Notes: generated by a model from the sequence alone, not told the origin. Positions 1 through 6,275 are shown, counted from the first letter of the stretch. The stretch: 6,275 nucleotides of DNA from JANNHK01 sp034408875 (GCA_034408875.1 JAWXCJ010000063.1:1-6275), one strand, 5' to 3'. Numbers and translations are program-made.

Positions 1-338
1 CCCCAGTTCTCGTTGAACAGCCATTCGTTCTTCGGGTGGTTGACCCGCGCGATGACTCGGGGCACGCCGAACTCCTGTTTCGCGAGGAGCGACACGACAA
101 GGTTGTCCTCGTCGTCACCCGTCGCGGCAACGACGACGTCGGCCCGTTCGAGTCCGGCGGCGCGCAGTGAGTTGACCTCGCACGCGTCGGCGACGACGAC
201 CTCGACACCCATCGACAGCTCGGCCCGTGCGATCACGTCGGGGTTCTGTTCGATGAGCTGCACCTCGTGCCCCGTGGCGATGAGGTCGTTGGCGATGAAG
301 AGGCCCACGTTGCCGGCACCCGTAACGACGACCCGCAT
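1..338 (-). CDS. trkA: TrkA-type RCK potassium uptake regulator, second of a pair (CeoC-like), partial
   Basis: This is a cytosolic RCK (regulator of K+ conductance) protein that would bind a dinucleotide or nucleotide and gate a membrane K+ transporter. Only the first 112 residues are present; the C-terminus runs off the left edge. The visible part is an RCK_N Rossmann domain. It has the glycine motif GAGNVG at residues 7-12 after a hydrophobic strand, an acidic residue (Glu30) at the end of the second strand where the adenine ribose is normally held, and the family signature ATGDDEDNL near residues 75-83. ARVNHPKNEWLFNENWG-type sequence follows at the edge, as in actinobacterial CeoC/TrkA proteins. 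The ATG start (338-336) overlaps the stop of the upstream trkA gene (TGATG) and has a good Shine-Dalgarno (GGAGGAG, 7 bases away), so the two genes are translationally coupled. Family assignment is firm. The transporter partner is not shown by the sequence. Confidence 0.9.
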   Translation of the reverse strand, partial: MRVVVTGAGNVGLFIANDLIATGHEVQLIEQNPDVIARAELSMGVEVVVADACEVNSLRAAGLERADVVVAATGDDEDNLVVSLLAKQEFGVPRVIARVNHPKNEWLFNENW

Positions 339-997
339 CAGTGATCTCCTCCGGAGTCGAGTTGCACTTGCAACTCGTCGAGCGCTTCGAGGGCGCTGAC
401 GAACACGAGGACGTCGCCGTCCTGGCCGACGAGGTCGGTGGTGACGATCTGCGCCTGACCGAACCTCGTGACCGCCGTGAGCCAGAACCGGCCGGGGCGG
501 TTGAGCTTGCTCAGCTTCTTGCCGACCGCGGCCGGCGAGATCGACCGCTCGACGAGCGCAACCTTGCCCGTGCCGTCGGCCCAGTCGTGGCGGGTCTCGT
601 CGGGGAGCAGACGGCGCAGCACCTGGTCGGTCGTCCACGCGACGGTCGCGACCGTGGGGATGCCCAGGCGTTGGTAGATCAGGGCCCGGCGCGGGTCGTA
701 GATGCGGGCGACGACCCGTTCGATGCCGTAGCTCTCCCGGGCGATGCGGGCGCACAAGATGTTGGAGTTGTCGCCGTTGGTAACCGACGCGAATGCTCCG
801 GCGCGGTCGATGCCCGCCTGGGCGAGATGGTCGCGGTCGAACCCGAACCCCACCACCGTCTGGCCGTCGAATCCGGAGCCGAGGCGGCGGAACGCGCGCT
901 CCTTCTTGTCGACGATCGCCACGCTGTGACCGCCGAGCTGGAGTGCGCTGGCGAGCTCGCTCCCGACCCGGCCGCATCCCACTACGACAACGTGCAC
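338..997 (-). CDS. trkA: TrkA-type RCK potassium uptake regulator, first of a pair (CeoB-like)
   Basis: This is a 219-residue cytosolic RCK protein, a typical length for the single-unit TrkA (CeoB) of Actinobacteria. Residues 1 to about 120 form the RCK_N Rossmann domain: VVVVGCGRVG with glycines at 7, 9 and 12, Asp30 after the second strand (suited to NAD binding), NGDNSN near residue 75, and the signature ARIYDPRRALIYQRLGIPTV. Residues from about 135 to the end form an RCK_C (TrkA-C) domain, the usual small-ligand-binding part. I chose GTG at 997 rather than the in-frame ATG at 1009, because GGAGG lies five bases upstream of the GTG and the protein then begins MHVVVVG, as relatives do. It is the promoter-proximal gene of the pair and is divergent from the KimA-like importer. 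No TrkH/KtrB channel gene is present in the window, so its partner is unknown. An open frame extends further upstream, but it lies antisense to the permease and is not believed. Confidence 0.93.
   Translation of the reverse strand: MHVVVVGCGRVGSELASALQLGGHSVAIVDKKERAFRRLGSGFDGQTVVGFGFDRDHLAQAGIDRAGAFASVTNGDNSNILCARIARESYGIERVVARIYDPRRALIYQRLGIPTVATVAWTTDQVLRRLLPDETRHDWADGTGKVALVERSISPAAVGKKLSKLNRPGRFWLTAVTRFGQAQIVTTDLVGQDGDVLVFVSALEALDELQVQLDSGGDH
346..352 (-). promoter_or_regulatory. Shine-Dalgarno of the second trkA gene, inside the first
   Basis: GGAGGAG on the minus strand lies seven bases before the ATG at 338-336, within the last codons of the upstream trkA gene. With the TGATG stop/start overlap it supports coupled translation and near-equal production of the two RCK proteins. 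Confidence 0.75.
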
Positions 998-1002
998 CGC
1001 GG

Positions 1003-1007
1003 CCTCC
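1003..1007 (-). promoter_or_regulatory. Shine-Dalgarno deciding the GTG start of the first trkA gene
   Basis: GGAGG on the minus strand lies five bases before the GTG at 997-995. The competing ATG at 1009-1007 overlaps this motif. It has only a GAGGA directly against it, with no spacer, so the GTG is favoured. Confidence 0.65.
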
Positions 1008-1025
1008 ATTCCTCGAACCGGCGGG

Positions 1026-1031
1026 ATGATA
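1026..1031 (-). promoter_or_regulatory. Candidate -10 box for the trkA pair
   Basis: TATCAT on the minus strand matches the sigma-70-type -10 consensus at five of six bases in an otherwise very GC-rich spacer. It would place transcription start near 1018, about 20 bases before the GTG start of trkA. I see no convincing -35 box: at 17-base spacing the hexamer is TGCCCC. The rest of the 147-bp divergent region (998-1144) must also carry the promoter of the KimA-like gene, for which I could not pick a site. It also contains a weak 5-bp inverted repeat (GGCGC-CAC-GCGCC, 1103-1115). Confidence 0.3.
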
Positions 1032-1144
1032 CGGCCCTTGCCTCGCCCGGGGCACACCGTTCCCGGAGCGGGCCCGGAGAGATGGCATGCTGACGAGGGC
1101 CGGGCGCCACGCGCCGACGGGAAACGCCGACTGGACGACGACGA

Positions 1145-3007
1145 GTGCTCGAGACGCTGAAACGGATCTTCGTAGGACGGCCGTTGGCGACGTCCGAGCA
1201 GGAACACCAGCGGCTGGGTAAGCCGACCGCGCTCGCCGTCTTCTCCTCGGACGCGATTTCGTCGACTGCGTACGCGACGGAAGAAATCCTCTTCGTGCTC
1301 GCCGTCGGTGCGGGCACGAGCCTGGCGGTCGGTCTCGAGTACCTCGTTCCGATCGCCATCGGCGTCGCACTGCTGCTCGCGATCGTCATCACGTCGTACC
1401 GCACGACGATCAAGGCGTACCCGCAGGGTGGCGCGGCCTACATCGTCAGTCGCGAGAATCACGGCGAGAATCCGTCGCTCGTCGCGGGGGCATCGATCCT
1501 CGTCGACTACATCCTGACGGTCGCGGTGTCGGTGTCGGCCGGCGTCGCGGCCATCATCTCGATCCCTCAGTTCCGCGACACGGTCGAACACCATCGCGTC
1601 GAGTTCTGTCTGGGGTTGATCGTGCTGATCACCCTGCTGAACCTGCGCGGCATGAAGGAATCGGGCCGCATCTTCGCGGTGCCCACGTACGGCTACATCA
1701 TCATGCTGTCGGCGCTGTTGTTCGTCGGTCTCACGAAGTCGTACCTGGACTGGTTCGGCGGCATCGATCCGATCACGTTCGATCCCGAGCTCGCGGAGGA
1801 CGTCACCGAGACCGGCGGCGCCATTGGGCTGTTCCTGATCTTGAAGGGCTTCTCGTCGGGTGCGGTCGCACTCACCGGTGTCGAGGCCATTGCCGACGGC
1901 GTGCCCGCGTTCCGGCGACCGGAGGCGCGGAACGCGGCGCAGACCCTCACGATGATGGGCGTCATCTTGGGCACGCTGTTCTTCGGTGTCTCACTCCTTG
2001 CCAGCAAGTTGCACCCATTCCCGAGCCACGAAATCACCGTCAACGCCCAGATGGGTCAGCAGGTATTCGGCGCCGGCGCCTTGTTGTTCTTGCTCCAGGT
2101 GCTTACGGCCGGGATTCTCGTTCTCGCGGCCAACACCGCCTACGCCGACTTCCCGCGTCTCTCGTCGATCGTCGCCCGCGACGGGTATCTCCCGCGGCAG
2201 CTGGCGGCACGTGGCGATCGGCTGGTGTTCTCGAACGGTGTGGTCGTCCTCGCGATAGCGGCGAGCGTGTTGATCGTCGCGTTCGGAGGTATCACGACCG
2301 CGCTGATTCCGCTGTACGCGGTCGGTGTCTTCACATCGTTCACGCTCTCGCAGTCGGGCATGGTGCGGTATCAGCTCCGCGAGCGGGGCGAGCGCTGGCG
2401 GCTCTATGCCGTGATCAGCGGCACCGGCGCGACCGTGACGTTCATCGTGCTGATTATCGTCGCGACCACGAAGTTCGTCGACGGTGCGTGGATCCCGCTC
2501 ATCGTCATCCCGTCGATCGTGATGCTCTTCAAGGCGATCAAGCGCCACTACGACGGCGTTTCCAAGGGTCTCACGGTTCCGGAGGACTACAAGCCGCGGC
2601 GGATGAACCACACGGTGATCGTGCTCGTCGGCAGCTTGCACCGCGGGGCACTCGAGGCGATCGCGTACGCGAAGTCGCTCGCGCCGAACCATCTCGTCGC
2701 GGTCACGATCGTTTCCGACCAGGAGGAGCAGGACCGCATCGAACGCGCGTGGGCCGGCCGCAACATCGACGTTCCGCTCGAGATCGTGCACTCGCCCTAC
2801 CGAGAGCTGTCGCGTCCGATCATGCGGTTCATCGACGAACTCGACGCCCGCTATACCAACGACATCGTCACCGTCGTGATCCCCGAATTCGTCGTGAAGT
2901 CGTGGTGGGGTCACCTGCTTCACAACCAGAGCGCGCTCCTCCTGAAGGGCAAGTTGCTGTTCCGGAAGGGCACGGTCGTGACGTCGGTGCCGTACCACAT
3001 CGACTGA
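1145..3007 (+). CDS. kimA: KimA-type high-affinity potassium importer (APC superfamily permease)
   Basis: This is a 620-residue inner-membrane permease, probably a K+/H+ symporter like Bacillus subtilis KimA (YdaO, about 607 residues). Databases often label such proteins only as APC family or amino acid permease. From memory of KimA, its K+/H+ site residues all have counterparts here: Asp36 and Tyr43 (SSDAISSTAY), Asp121, Thr125 and Ser129 (VDYILTVAVSVSAG), Thr244 and Glu247 (ALTGVEAI), and Tyr391 (LIPLYAVGVF). Membrane segments fill residues 30 to about 475. A soluble C-terminal domain of about 145 residues follows and ends HNQSALLL...PYHID, closely like the end of KimA. The GTG start has only a weak ribosome site, but it gives exactly the KimA N-terminal length (VGRPL, then Asp36). 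Divergence from the two trkA genes matches Rv2690c/ceoB/ceoC in Mycobacterium tuberculosis. KimA is inhibited by c-di-AMP in Firmicutes; whether this one is cannot be read here, and no ydaO riboswitch was recognised upstream. Transport of an amino acid remains a less likely alternative. Confidence 0.85.
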   Translation: MLETLKRIFVGRPLATSEQEHQRLGKPTALAVFSSDAISSTAYATEEILFVLAVGAGTSLAVGLEYLVPIAIGVALLLAIVITSYRTTIKAYPQGGAAYIVSRENHGENPSLVAGASILVDYILTVAVSVSAGVAAIISIPQFRDTVEHHRVEFCLGLIVLITLLNLRGMKESGRIFAVPTYGYIIMLSALLFVGLTKSYLDWFGGIDPITFDPELAEDVTETGGAIGLFLILKGFSSGAVALTGVEAIADGVPAFRRPEARNAAQTLTMMGVILGTLFFGVSLLASKLHPFPSHEITVNAQMGQQVFGAGALLFLLQVLTAGILVLAANTAYADFPRLSSIVARDGYLPRQLAARGDRLVFSNGVVVLAIAASVLIVAFGGITTALIPLYAVGVFTSFTLSQSGMVRYQLRERGERWRLYAVISGTGATVTFIVLIIVATTKFVDGAWIPLIVIPSIVMLFKAIKRHYDGVSKGLTVPEDYKPRRMNHTVIVLVGSLHRGALEAIAYAKSLAPNHLVAVTIVSDQEEQDRIERAWAGRNIDVPLEIVHSPYRELSRPIMRFIDELDARYTNDIVTVVIPEFVVKSWWGHLLHNQSALLLKGKLLFRKGTVVTSVPYHID

Positions 3008-3017
3008 CCGGGACGAG

Positions 3018-3047
3018 TTGGCGTTTCGAGCGGTCGAAACCTAGATT
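3018..3047 (+). promoter_or_regulatory. Inverted repeat in a possible promoter; candidate operator of the DtxR-family gene
   Basis: GTTTCGA (3023-3029) and TCGAAAC (3034-3040) form a perfect 7-bp inverted repeat around GCGG. It sits in the 38-bp gap between the importer and the regulator. It lies almost exactly between TTGGCG (3018-3023) and TAGATT (3042-3047), which resemble -35 and -10 boxes 18 bases apart, each matching four of six consensus bases. DtxR-family repressors bind inverted repeats and often control their own genes, so an autoregulatory operator is plausible. Against it, a -10 box at 3042-3047 would overlap the chosen TTG start. The repeat could instead be a small intergenic hairpin. 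Confidence 0.35.
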
Positions 3048-3738
3048 GCCGCCCATCGAAGACGCCTTCTCGTCGCTATCGAAATCTGACCGGGAGGCCT
3101 TGAAGGCCATTTACCGCCTGGCCCCCAAGGAAGTCTCGGGGTCCGGCGGGGCCCACACCGGCGCGCTCGCCGACCGGCTCGGCTTGAGCCCGGGCACGGT
3201 CAGCGCCACGCTGAAGCGGCTGGCCGACCGGGGGCTCGTCGACCACAAGCCCTACCGGGGCGTGGAATTGACAGCCGAAGGCCGCCGCGGCGCGATCTCC
3301 GCCATCCGCCGGCACCGCATCGTCGAGCGGTTCCTCGCCGACATGCTCGGCTACGCGTGGAACGAGGCCGACCGCCTGGCGACTGCGTTCGAGCACGACC
3401 TGCCCCAAGAAGTCGAGGACCGGCTGTACGTCGCGCTCGACCGCCCCGATGCGTGCCCGCACGGGTTCCCGATCCCGGCCAAGGAAACGGCCGAGCTGCC
3501 GGAGATGCCGCCGCTGTACGCGCTCGAGCCGGGCGACATCGCGGTCGTCGCCGTGCCCGGCTCCACCGACCCGGAGATCGTCGCGTTCCTCGACACGCTG
3601 GGACTGCGCCCCGGAGTGCGCGTCGAGGTGAGAGAGAAGCACCCGTTCGACGGCCCGCTCGTGCTGCGGGTCGACGGTAAGGAGCGAACACTCGGCTCCA
3701 CCGTCGCCAACCAGGTGTACGTCCAGAAGTCCGCTTGA
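3046..3738 (+). CDS. DtxR/MntR-family metal-dependent transcriptional regulator
   Basis: This is a 230-residue DNA-binding regulator of the DtxR/IdeR/MntR family, which normally represses metal-uptake genes when loaded with Fe2+ or Mn2+. Residues 15-85 form a winged helix, with the recognition region ADRLGLSPGTVSATLKRLADRGLVDHKPYRGVELTAEG. Residues 86-135 are the metal-binding and dimerisation helices (RRHRIVERFLADMLGY, then AFEHDLPQEVEDRL), followed by CPHGFPIP, typical of the family. Residues 155-229 form an FeoA/SH3-like domain. Likely ligands are Glu17, His90, Glu116 and His117. The position held by Cys102 in DtxR and Glu99 in MntR is Thr113, and the MntR Glu11 position is Lys20. TTG at 3046 is chosen because no ATG or GTG lies in frame after the importer's stop and it keeps helix 1 whole. 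TTG at 3100, after GGGAGG, would remove part of that helix. No clear ribosome site precedes 3046. The gene lies 38 bp after the importer and 42 bp before hppA. Family is firm; metal and targets are unknown. Confidence 0.85.
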   Translation: MPPIEDAFSSLSKSDREALKAIYRLAPKEVSGSGGAHTGALADRLGLSPGTVSATLKRLADRGLVDHKPYRGVELTAEGRRGAISAIRRHRIVERFLADMLGYAWNEADRLATAFEHDLPQEVEDRLYVALDRPDACPHGFPIPAKETAELPEMPPLYALEPGDIAVVAVPGSTDPEIVAFLDTLGLRPGVRVEVREKHPFDGPLVLRVDGKERTLGSTVANQVYVQKSA

Positions 3739-3768
3739 AGTTCACAACCACCCGGCAACCCTGAGAAC

Positions 3769-3774
3769 AAGGAA
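3769..3774 (+). promoter_or_regulatory. Shine-Dalgarno of hppA
   Basis: AAGGAA lies six bases before the ATG at 3781 and fixes the start of hppA. The 42-bp gap after the regulator shows no convincing promoter, so hppA may be read from upstream. Confidence 0.65.
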
Positions 3775-3780
3775 CAAGCA

Positions 3781-6153
3781 ATGACGAACGCATTGGCCTC
3801 CGAAGGCGGCTACCAAATCTTCACGCTGGCGGGAGGCGAGTGGGCGATCCTCATCGGATCCGCACTCACCGCCCTGCTCGCGATCCTCGTGGGCTTCGCC
3901 CTCATGAAGGGGGTGCTCGCCGAAGATGCGGGCACGCCCAAGATGCAGGAGATCGCGAAGGCGATTCAAGAAGGCGCGAACGCGTACTTGAATCGGCAGT
4001 TCAAGACGATCGCCGTCATCTTGATTCCGCTCGCCGCGATCGTCTTCGTGACGTCGACCGAGGTGTTCAAACCCGAAACCGAAGACGGCCTCACGTACTT
4101 CCAATCGGGCATGTTCCGAACCCTCGCGTTCGTACTCGGCTGCTTCATGTCGGGCCTCACCGGCTACATCGGCATGAGCCTGGCGGTGCGCGGCAACGTC
4201 CGCACCGCGGCCGCGGCGAAGACGGGCTCGATGCCCGCCGCGCTCCAGGTCGCGTTCCGCACGGGCGGCGTCGCCGGCATGTTCACGGTCGGCCTGGGCC
4301 TGTTCGGCGCCACGGTCATCATGATGCTGTTCCAGAACACGAGCTCGGCGATTCTCATCGGCTTCGGGTTCGGTGGTTCGCTGATCGCGCTGTTCCTGCG
4401 TGTCGGTGGTGGCATCTTCACGAAGGCGGCCGACATCGGTGCCGATCTCGTCGGCAAGATCGAGGCGGGCATTCCCGAAGACGACCCCCGCAACCCGGCG
4501 ACCATCGCCGACAACGTCGGCGACAACGTCGGTGACTGCGCCGGTATGGCGTCGGACCTCTTCGAGTCGTACGAGGTCACGCTCGTCGCGTCGATCATCC
4601 TCGGTGTGCCCGCGTTCCAGGCCATCTTCCCGAACACCCCCGCGCTGTGGGCAGCCGGTGCGCTGTTCCCGCTCGGTGCGCGTGCCATCGGCGTGCTCGC
4701 GTCGATCGTCGGCGTATTCGCCGTACGCGCCAAGGAGAGCGACAAGTCGGCCTTGGCGCCAATCAACCGTGGCTTCCTGACTGCCGGCTTGCTGACCGTC
4801 CTGGGCACGCTGGCGTTCACGCTCGTCTACATCGGCAACCCCGACGGCGAGCTGTCGAACGTCGGCTGGCGCATGTTCGGCGCAGTCGTCGGTGGCCTCA
4901 TCCTCGCCCAGGTGGCGTCGCGCATCACCGAGTACTTCACGTCGACCGAACACAAGCCGGTGCAGGAGATCGCCGAGTCGGCCGCGACCGGCGGTCCGGC
5001 GACCGCAACGTTGGCCGGTGTGAGCTCGGGTCTCGAGTCGTCGGTGTGGGCGATCATCGCCATCTGCGGCGCGCTCGCGACTGCGATCGGCCTCGGCGGC
5101 GGCAACATCCAGTTCATCCTCTACCTCGTTGCCCTCACCGGTATGGGCATGCTCGCCACGACCGGTGTCGTCGTCTCCGAAGACACGTTCGGTCCCGTCG
5201 CCGACAACGCGGCGGGCATTGCCGAGATGTCGGGCGAGTTCCACGGCGAGGCGCAGAAGATCATGGTGAGCCTCGACGCCGTCGGGAACACCACGAAGGC
5301 CGTGACGAAGGGATTCGCGATCGGTTCCGCGGTCATCGCCGCAGTCGCGTTGTTCGCGAGTTTCATCGAGACGATCGGCAACGAGGACGAGGCGTACTCG
5401 GGTCTCGTCGGGAGCCCCGACCCGATCACCGGAGAAATTCGTACGGTGTTCGACGTCGTGCAGGTCAACGTGTCGGACCCGAAGCAGTTCATCGGGCTGC
5501 TCATCGGTGGTTCGGTCGCGTTCCTGTTCTCGGCGCTCGCGATTCGTGCGGTGAGTCGCACGGCCAACGTCGTGGTGCAGGAAGTCCGCAACCAGTTCGC
5601 CGACGGCAAGATCATGTCGGGCGAGAAGCTGCCTGACTACGGCCCGGTCATCGACATCTGCACGACCGCGTCGTTGCGGGAACTCGCGACGCCGGCCCTG
5701 CTTGCCGTGCTCACGCCCGTGATCGTCGGGTTCGGTATCAGCTCGCTCGCGTTGGGAGCGTTCCTCGCCGCGGTCATCCTCACCGGCCAGCTGATGGCGA
5801 ACTTCTTGTCGAACTCCGGTGGTGCATGGGACAACGCCAAGAAGTACATCGAAGACGGTCACTACGGCGGCAAGGGCTCCGACGCGTACCGGGCTGCGGT
5901 CATCGGTGACACGATCGGTGACCCGTTCAAGGACACGGCCGGTCCCGCGCTCAACCCGCTCATCAAGGTGATGAACCTGGTGTCGCTGTTGATGCTCCCG
6001 GCGATCATCTCGCTCCAGGACAACGACGCGGCGCGCTACTCGATTGCCGCCGCCGCGCTCGTCGTGCTCCTCGGAGCGATCCTGTACTCGAAGCGGGGCG
6101 GCGCCACGCTCGCTTCGGCGGAACCGGTGAGCGAAACCGTCACGGCCGGCTGA
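3781..6153 (+). CDS. hppA: Membrane-bound K+-independent proton-translocating pyrophosphatase
   Basis: HppA (790 residues, within the bacterial range) hydrolyses pyrophosphate to phosphate and uses the energy to pump protons across the membrane. The family has about 16 membrane helices, and hydrophobic segments run through the whole protein. Hallmarks seen are EGANAYLNRQF near residue 66; the catalytic stretch KAADIGADLVGKIE leading to DDPRNPATIADNVGDNVGD (residues 234-252), whose aspartates bind Mg-pyrophosphate; and GDTIGDPFKDTAGPALNPLIKVMNLVSLL from residue 709. In GNTTKA (residues 502-507), Lys506 is the residue that distinguishes K+-independent from K+-dependent enzymes, which have Ala. 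All known Na+-pumping members are K+-dependent, so proton pumping is expected. ATG at 3781 has a good ribosome site. It follows the importer and the regulator on the same strand with short gaps and ends at a strong hairpin. It would recycle biosynthetic pyrophosphate into proton-motive force, which could power a proton-coupled K+ importer (inference). Confidence 0.97.
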   Translation: MTNALASEGGYQIFTLAGGEWAILIGSALTALLAILVGFALMKGVLAEDAGTPKMQEIAKAIQEGANAYLNRQFKTIAVILIPLAAIVFVTSTEVFKPETEDGLTYFQSGMFRTLAFVLGCFMSGLTGYIGMSLAVRGNVRTAAAAKTGSMPAALQVAFRTGGVAGMFTVGLGLFGATVIMMLFQNTSSAILIGFGFGGSLIALFLRVGGGIFTKAADIGADLVGKIEAGIPEDDPRNPATIADNVGDNVGDCAGMASDLFESYEVTLVASIILGVPAFQAIFPNTPALWAAGALFPLGARAIGVLASIVGVFAVRAKESDKSALAPINRGFLTAGLLTVLGTLAFTLVYIGNPDGELSNVGWRMFGAVVGGLILAQVASRITEYFTSTEHKPVQEIAESAATGGPATATLAGVSSGLESSVWAIIAICGALATAIGLGGGNIQFILYLVALTGMGMLATTGVVVSEDTFGPVADNAAGIAEMSGEFHGEAQKIMVSLDAVGNTTKAVTKGFAIGSAVIAAVALFASFIETIGNEDEAYSGLVGSPDPITGEIRTVFDVVQVNVSDPKQFIGLLIGGSVAFLFSALAIRAVSRTANVVVQEVRNQFADGKIMSGEKLPDYGPVIDICTTASLRELATPALLAVLTPVIVGFGISSLALGAFLAAVILTGQLMANFLSNSGGAWDNAKKYIEDGHYGGKGSDAYRAAVIGDTIGDPFKDTAGPALNPLIKVMNLVSLLMLPAIISLQDNDAARYSIAAAALVVLLGAILYSKRGGATLASAEPVSETVTAG

Positions 6154-6161
6154 CAACGCGT

Positions 6162-6204
6162 GTTTGAAGCTAAGTGGCCGCTCAGCGGCCACTTAGCTTC
6201 AAAC
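6162..6204. terminator. Perfect 20-bp inverted repeat, probable bidirectional terminator
   Basis: Arms at 6162-6181 and 6185-6204 are exact reverse complements around the 3-base loop TCA. The stem is GC-rich near the loop (GTGGCCGC/GCGGCCAC) and ends in GTTTGAAGC/GCTTCAAAC. It begins 8 bases after the hppA stop and ends 11 bases from the stop of the convergent gene, so it could end transcripts from both sides. No T-tract follows on either strand, which is common for actinobacterial hairpin terminators but leaves a repeated intergenic element as an alternative. Confidence 0.7.
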
Positions 6205-6215
6205 CGAAATCGCGG

Positions 6216-6275
6216 TCAGTCTTCCTCGAAGATCTCTTCGAGTTGGTCCTGCTCGGCTTCGGCTTCGGCTTCGGC
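6216..6275 (-). CDS. C-terminal end of a convergent gene with an acidic Ala-Glu tail, partial
   Basis: Reading leftward from the right edge, 19 codons end at TGA (6218-6216). They encode four Ala-Glu pairs followed by QDQLEEIFEED. Ten of the 19 residues are Glu or Asp. The open frame, GC-rich third positions and placement just beyond a hairpin after hppA support a real convergent gene. The visible tail looks like a low-complexity acidic extension and gives no family. The protein cannot be identified from this piece. Confidence 0.55.
   Translation of the reverse strand, partial: AEAEAEAEQDQLEEIFEED
6255..6275. repeat. Hexanucleotide tandem repeat at the right edge
   Basis: GGCTTC is repeated three times and begins a fourth copy at the window edge. 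In the minus-strand frame it encodes alternating Ala and Glu with identical codons (GCC GAA), so it is likely a slippage-prone coding repeat. Its full length is not visible. Confidence 0.7.

Noticed and set aside
13..1093. Plus-strand open frames across the trkA genes
   Set aside because: They are antisense to two clear RCK genes and their translations show no family features.
998..1144. A possible ydaO-type c-di-AMP riboswitch before the KimA-like gene
   Set aside because: The region is only 147 bp and shared with a divergent promoter. I could not find the conserved core of that riboswitch class.
1010..1594. A 195-codon upstream extension of the first trkA frame
   Set aside because: It runs across the intergenic region and antisense to the importer, its sequence is low-complexity and Arg/Asp-rich, and a clear Shine-Dalgarno places the start at 997.
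1991..2998. A 335-codon minus-strand open frame inside the importer gene
   Set aside because: Shadow of the plus-strand gene, whose sequence matches KimA throughout; the antisense product is Arg/Asp/Glu/His-rich with no domain.
3739..3780. A promoter just before hppA (TTGAAG at 3735 as -35)
   Set aside because: No acceptable -10 box lies at 16-18 bases spacing; the hexamer there is ACCCCT or similar.
3742..6192. An 816-codon open frame on the minus strand, antisense to hppA
   Set aside because: It mirrors a fully conserved hppA gene in a GC-rich genome where antisense stops are rare. Its translation is Arg/Asp/Glu-rich with no recognisable domain.

Overview
The window is GC-rich (roughly 60-65% by eye), with codons strongly favouring G/C in third position and frequent GTG/TTG starts. 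The genes most resemble those of high-GC Actinobacteria. An acidimicrobial (Ilumatobacter-like) origin is a guess and not shown by the sequence. No mobile element, CRISPR array, rRNA or tRNA was seen. This looks like a chromosomal housekeeping region dealing with potassium and membrane energetics.

Layout. On the minus strand, positions 1-997 hold two tandem RCK/TrkA-type cytosolic potassium-transport regulators. The second is cut by the left edge, and the two overlap by one base (TGATG). A 147-bp divergent intergenic region follows. On the plus strand are a KimA-type potassium importer of the APC superfamily (1145-3007), a DtxR/MntR-family metal-dependent regulator with a TTG start (3046-3738), and a membrane-bound proton-pumping pyrophosphatase, HppA (3781-6153). 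The gaps between these three plus-strand genes are only about 40 bp, so they may be partly co-transcribed. After hppA come a perfect 20-bp-stem hairpin (6162-6204) and the last 19 codons of a convergent minus-strand gene ending in an Ala-Glu repeat tail.

How the genes may work together. The two RCK proteins divergent from a KimA-like permease match the arrangement known in mycobacteria (ceoB-ceoC beside Rv2690c). KimA of Bacillus subtilis is a high-affinity K+/H+ symporter. HppA here carries the lysine (GNTTKA motif) that marks the K+-independent, proton-pumping subclass, so it could energise proton-coupled K+ uptake even when cell K+ is low. The DtxR-family regulator between them has a perfect inverted repeat just upstream of its start and an altered metal-binding site, which makes its inducer and targets the least predictable part of the window. 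This functional coupling is inference. Each gene taken alone belongs to a known family, and no clearly new system was found.
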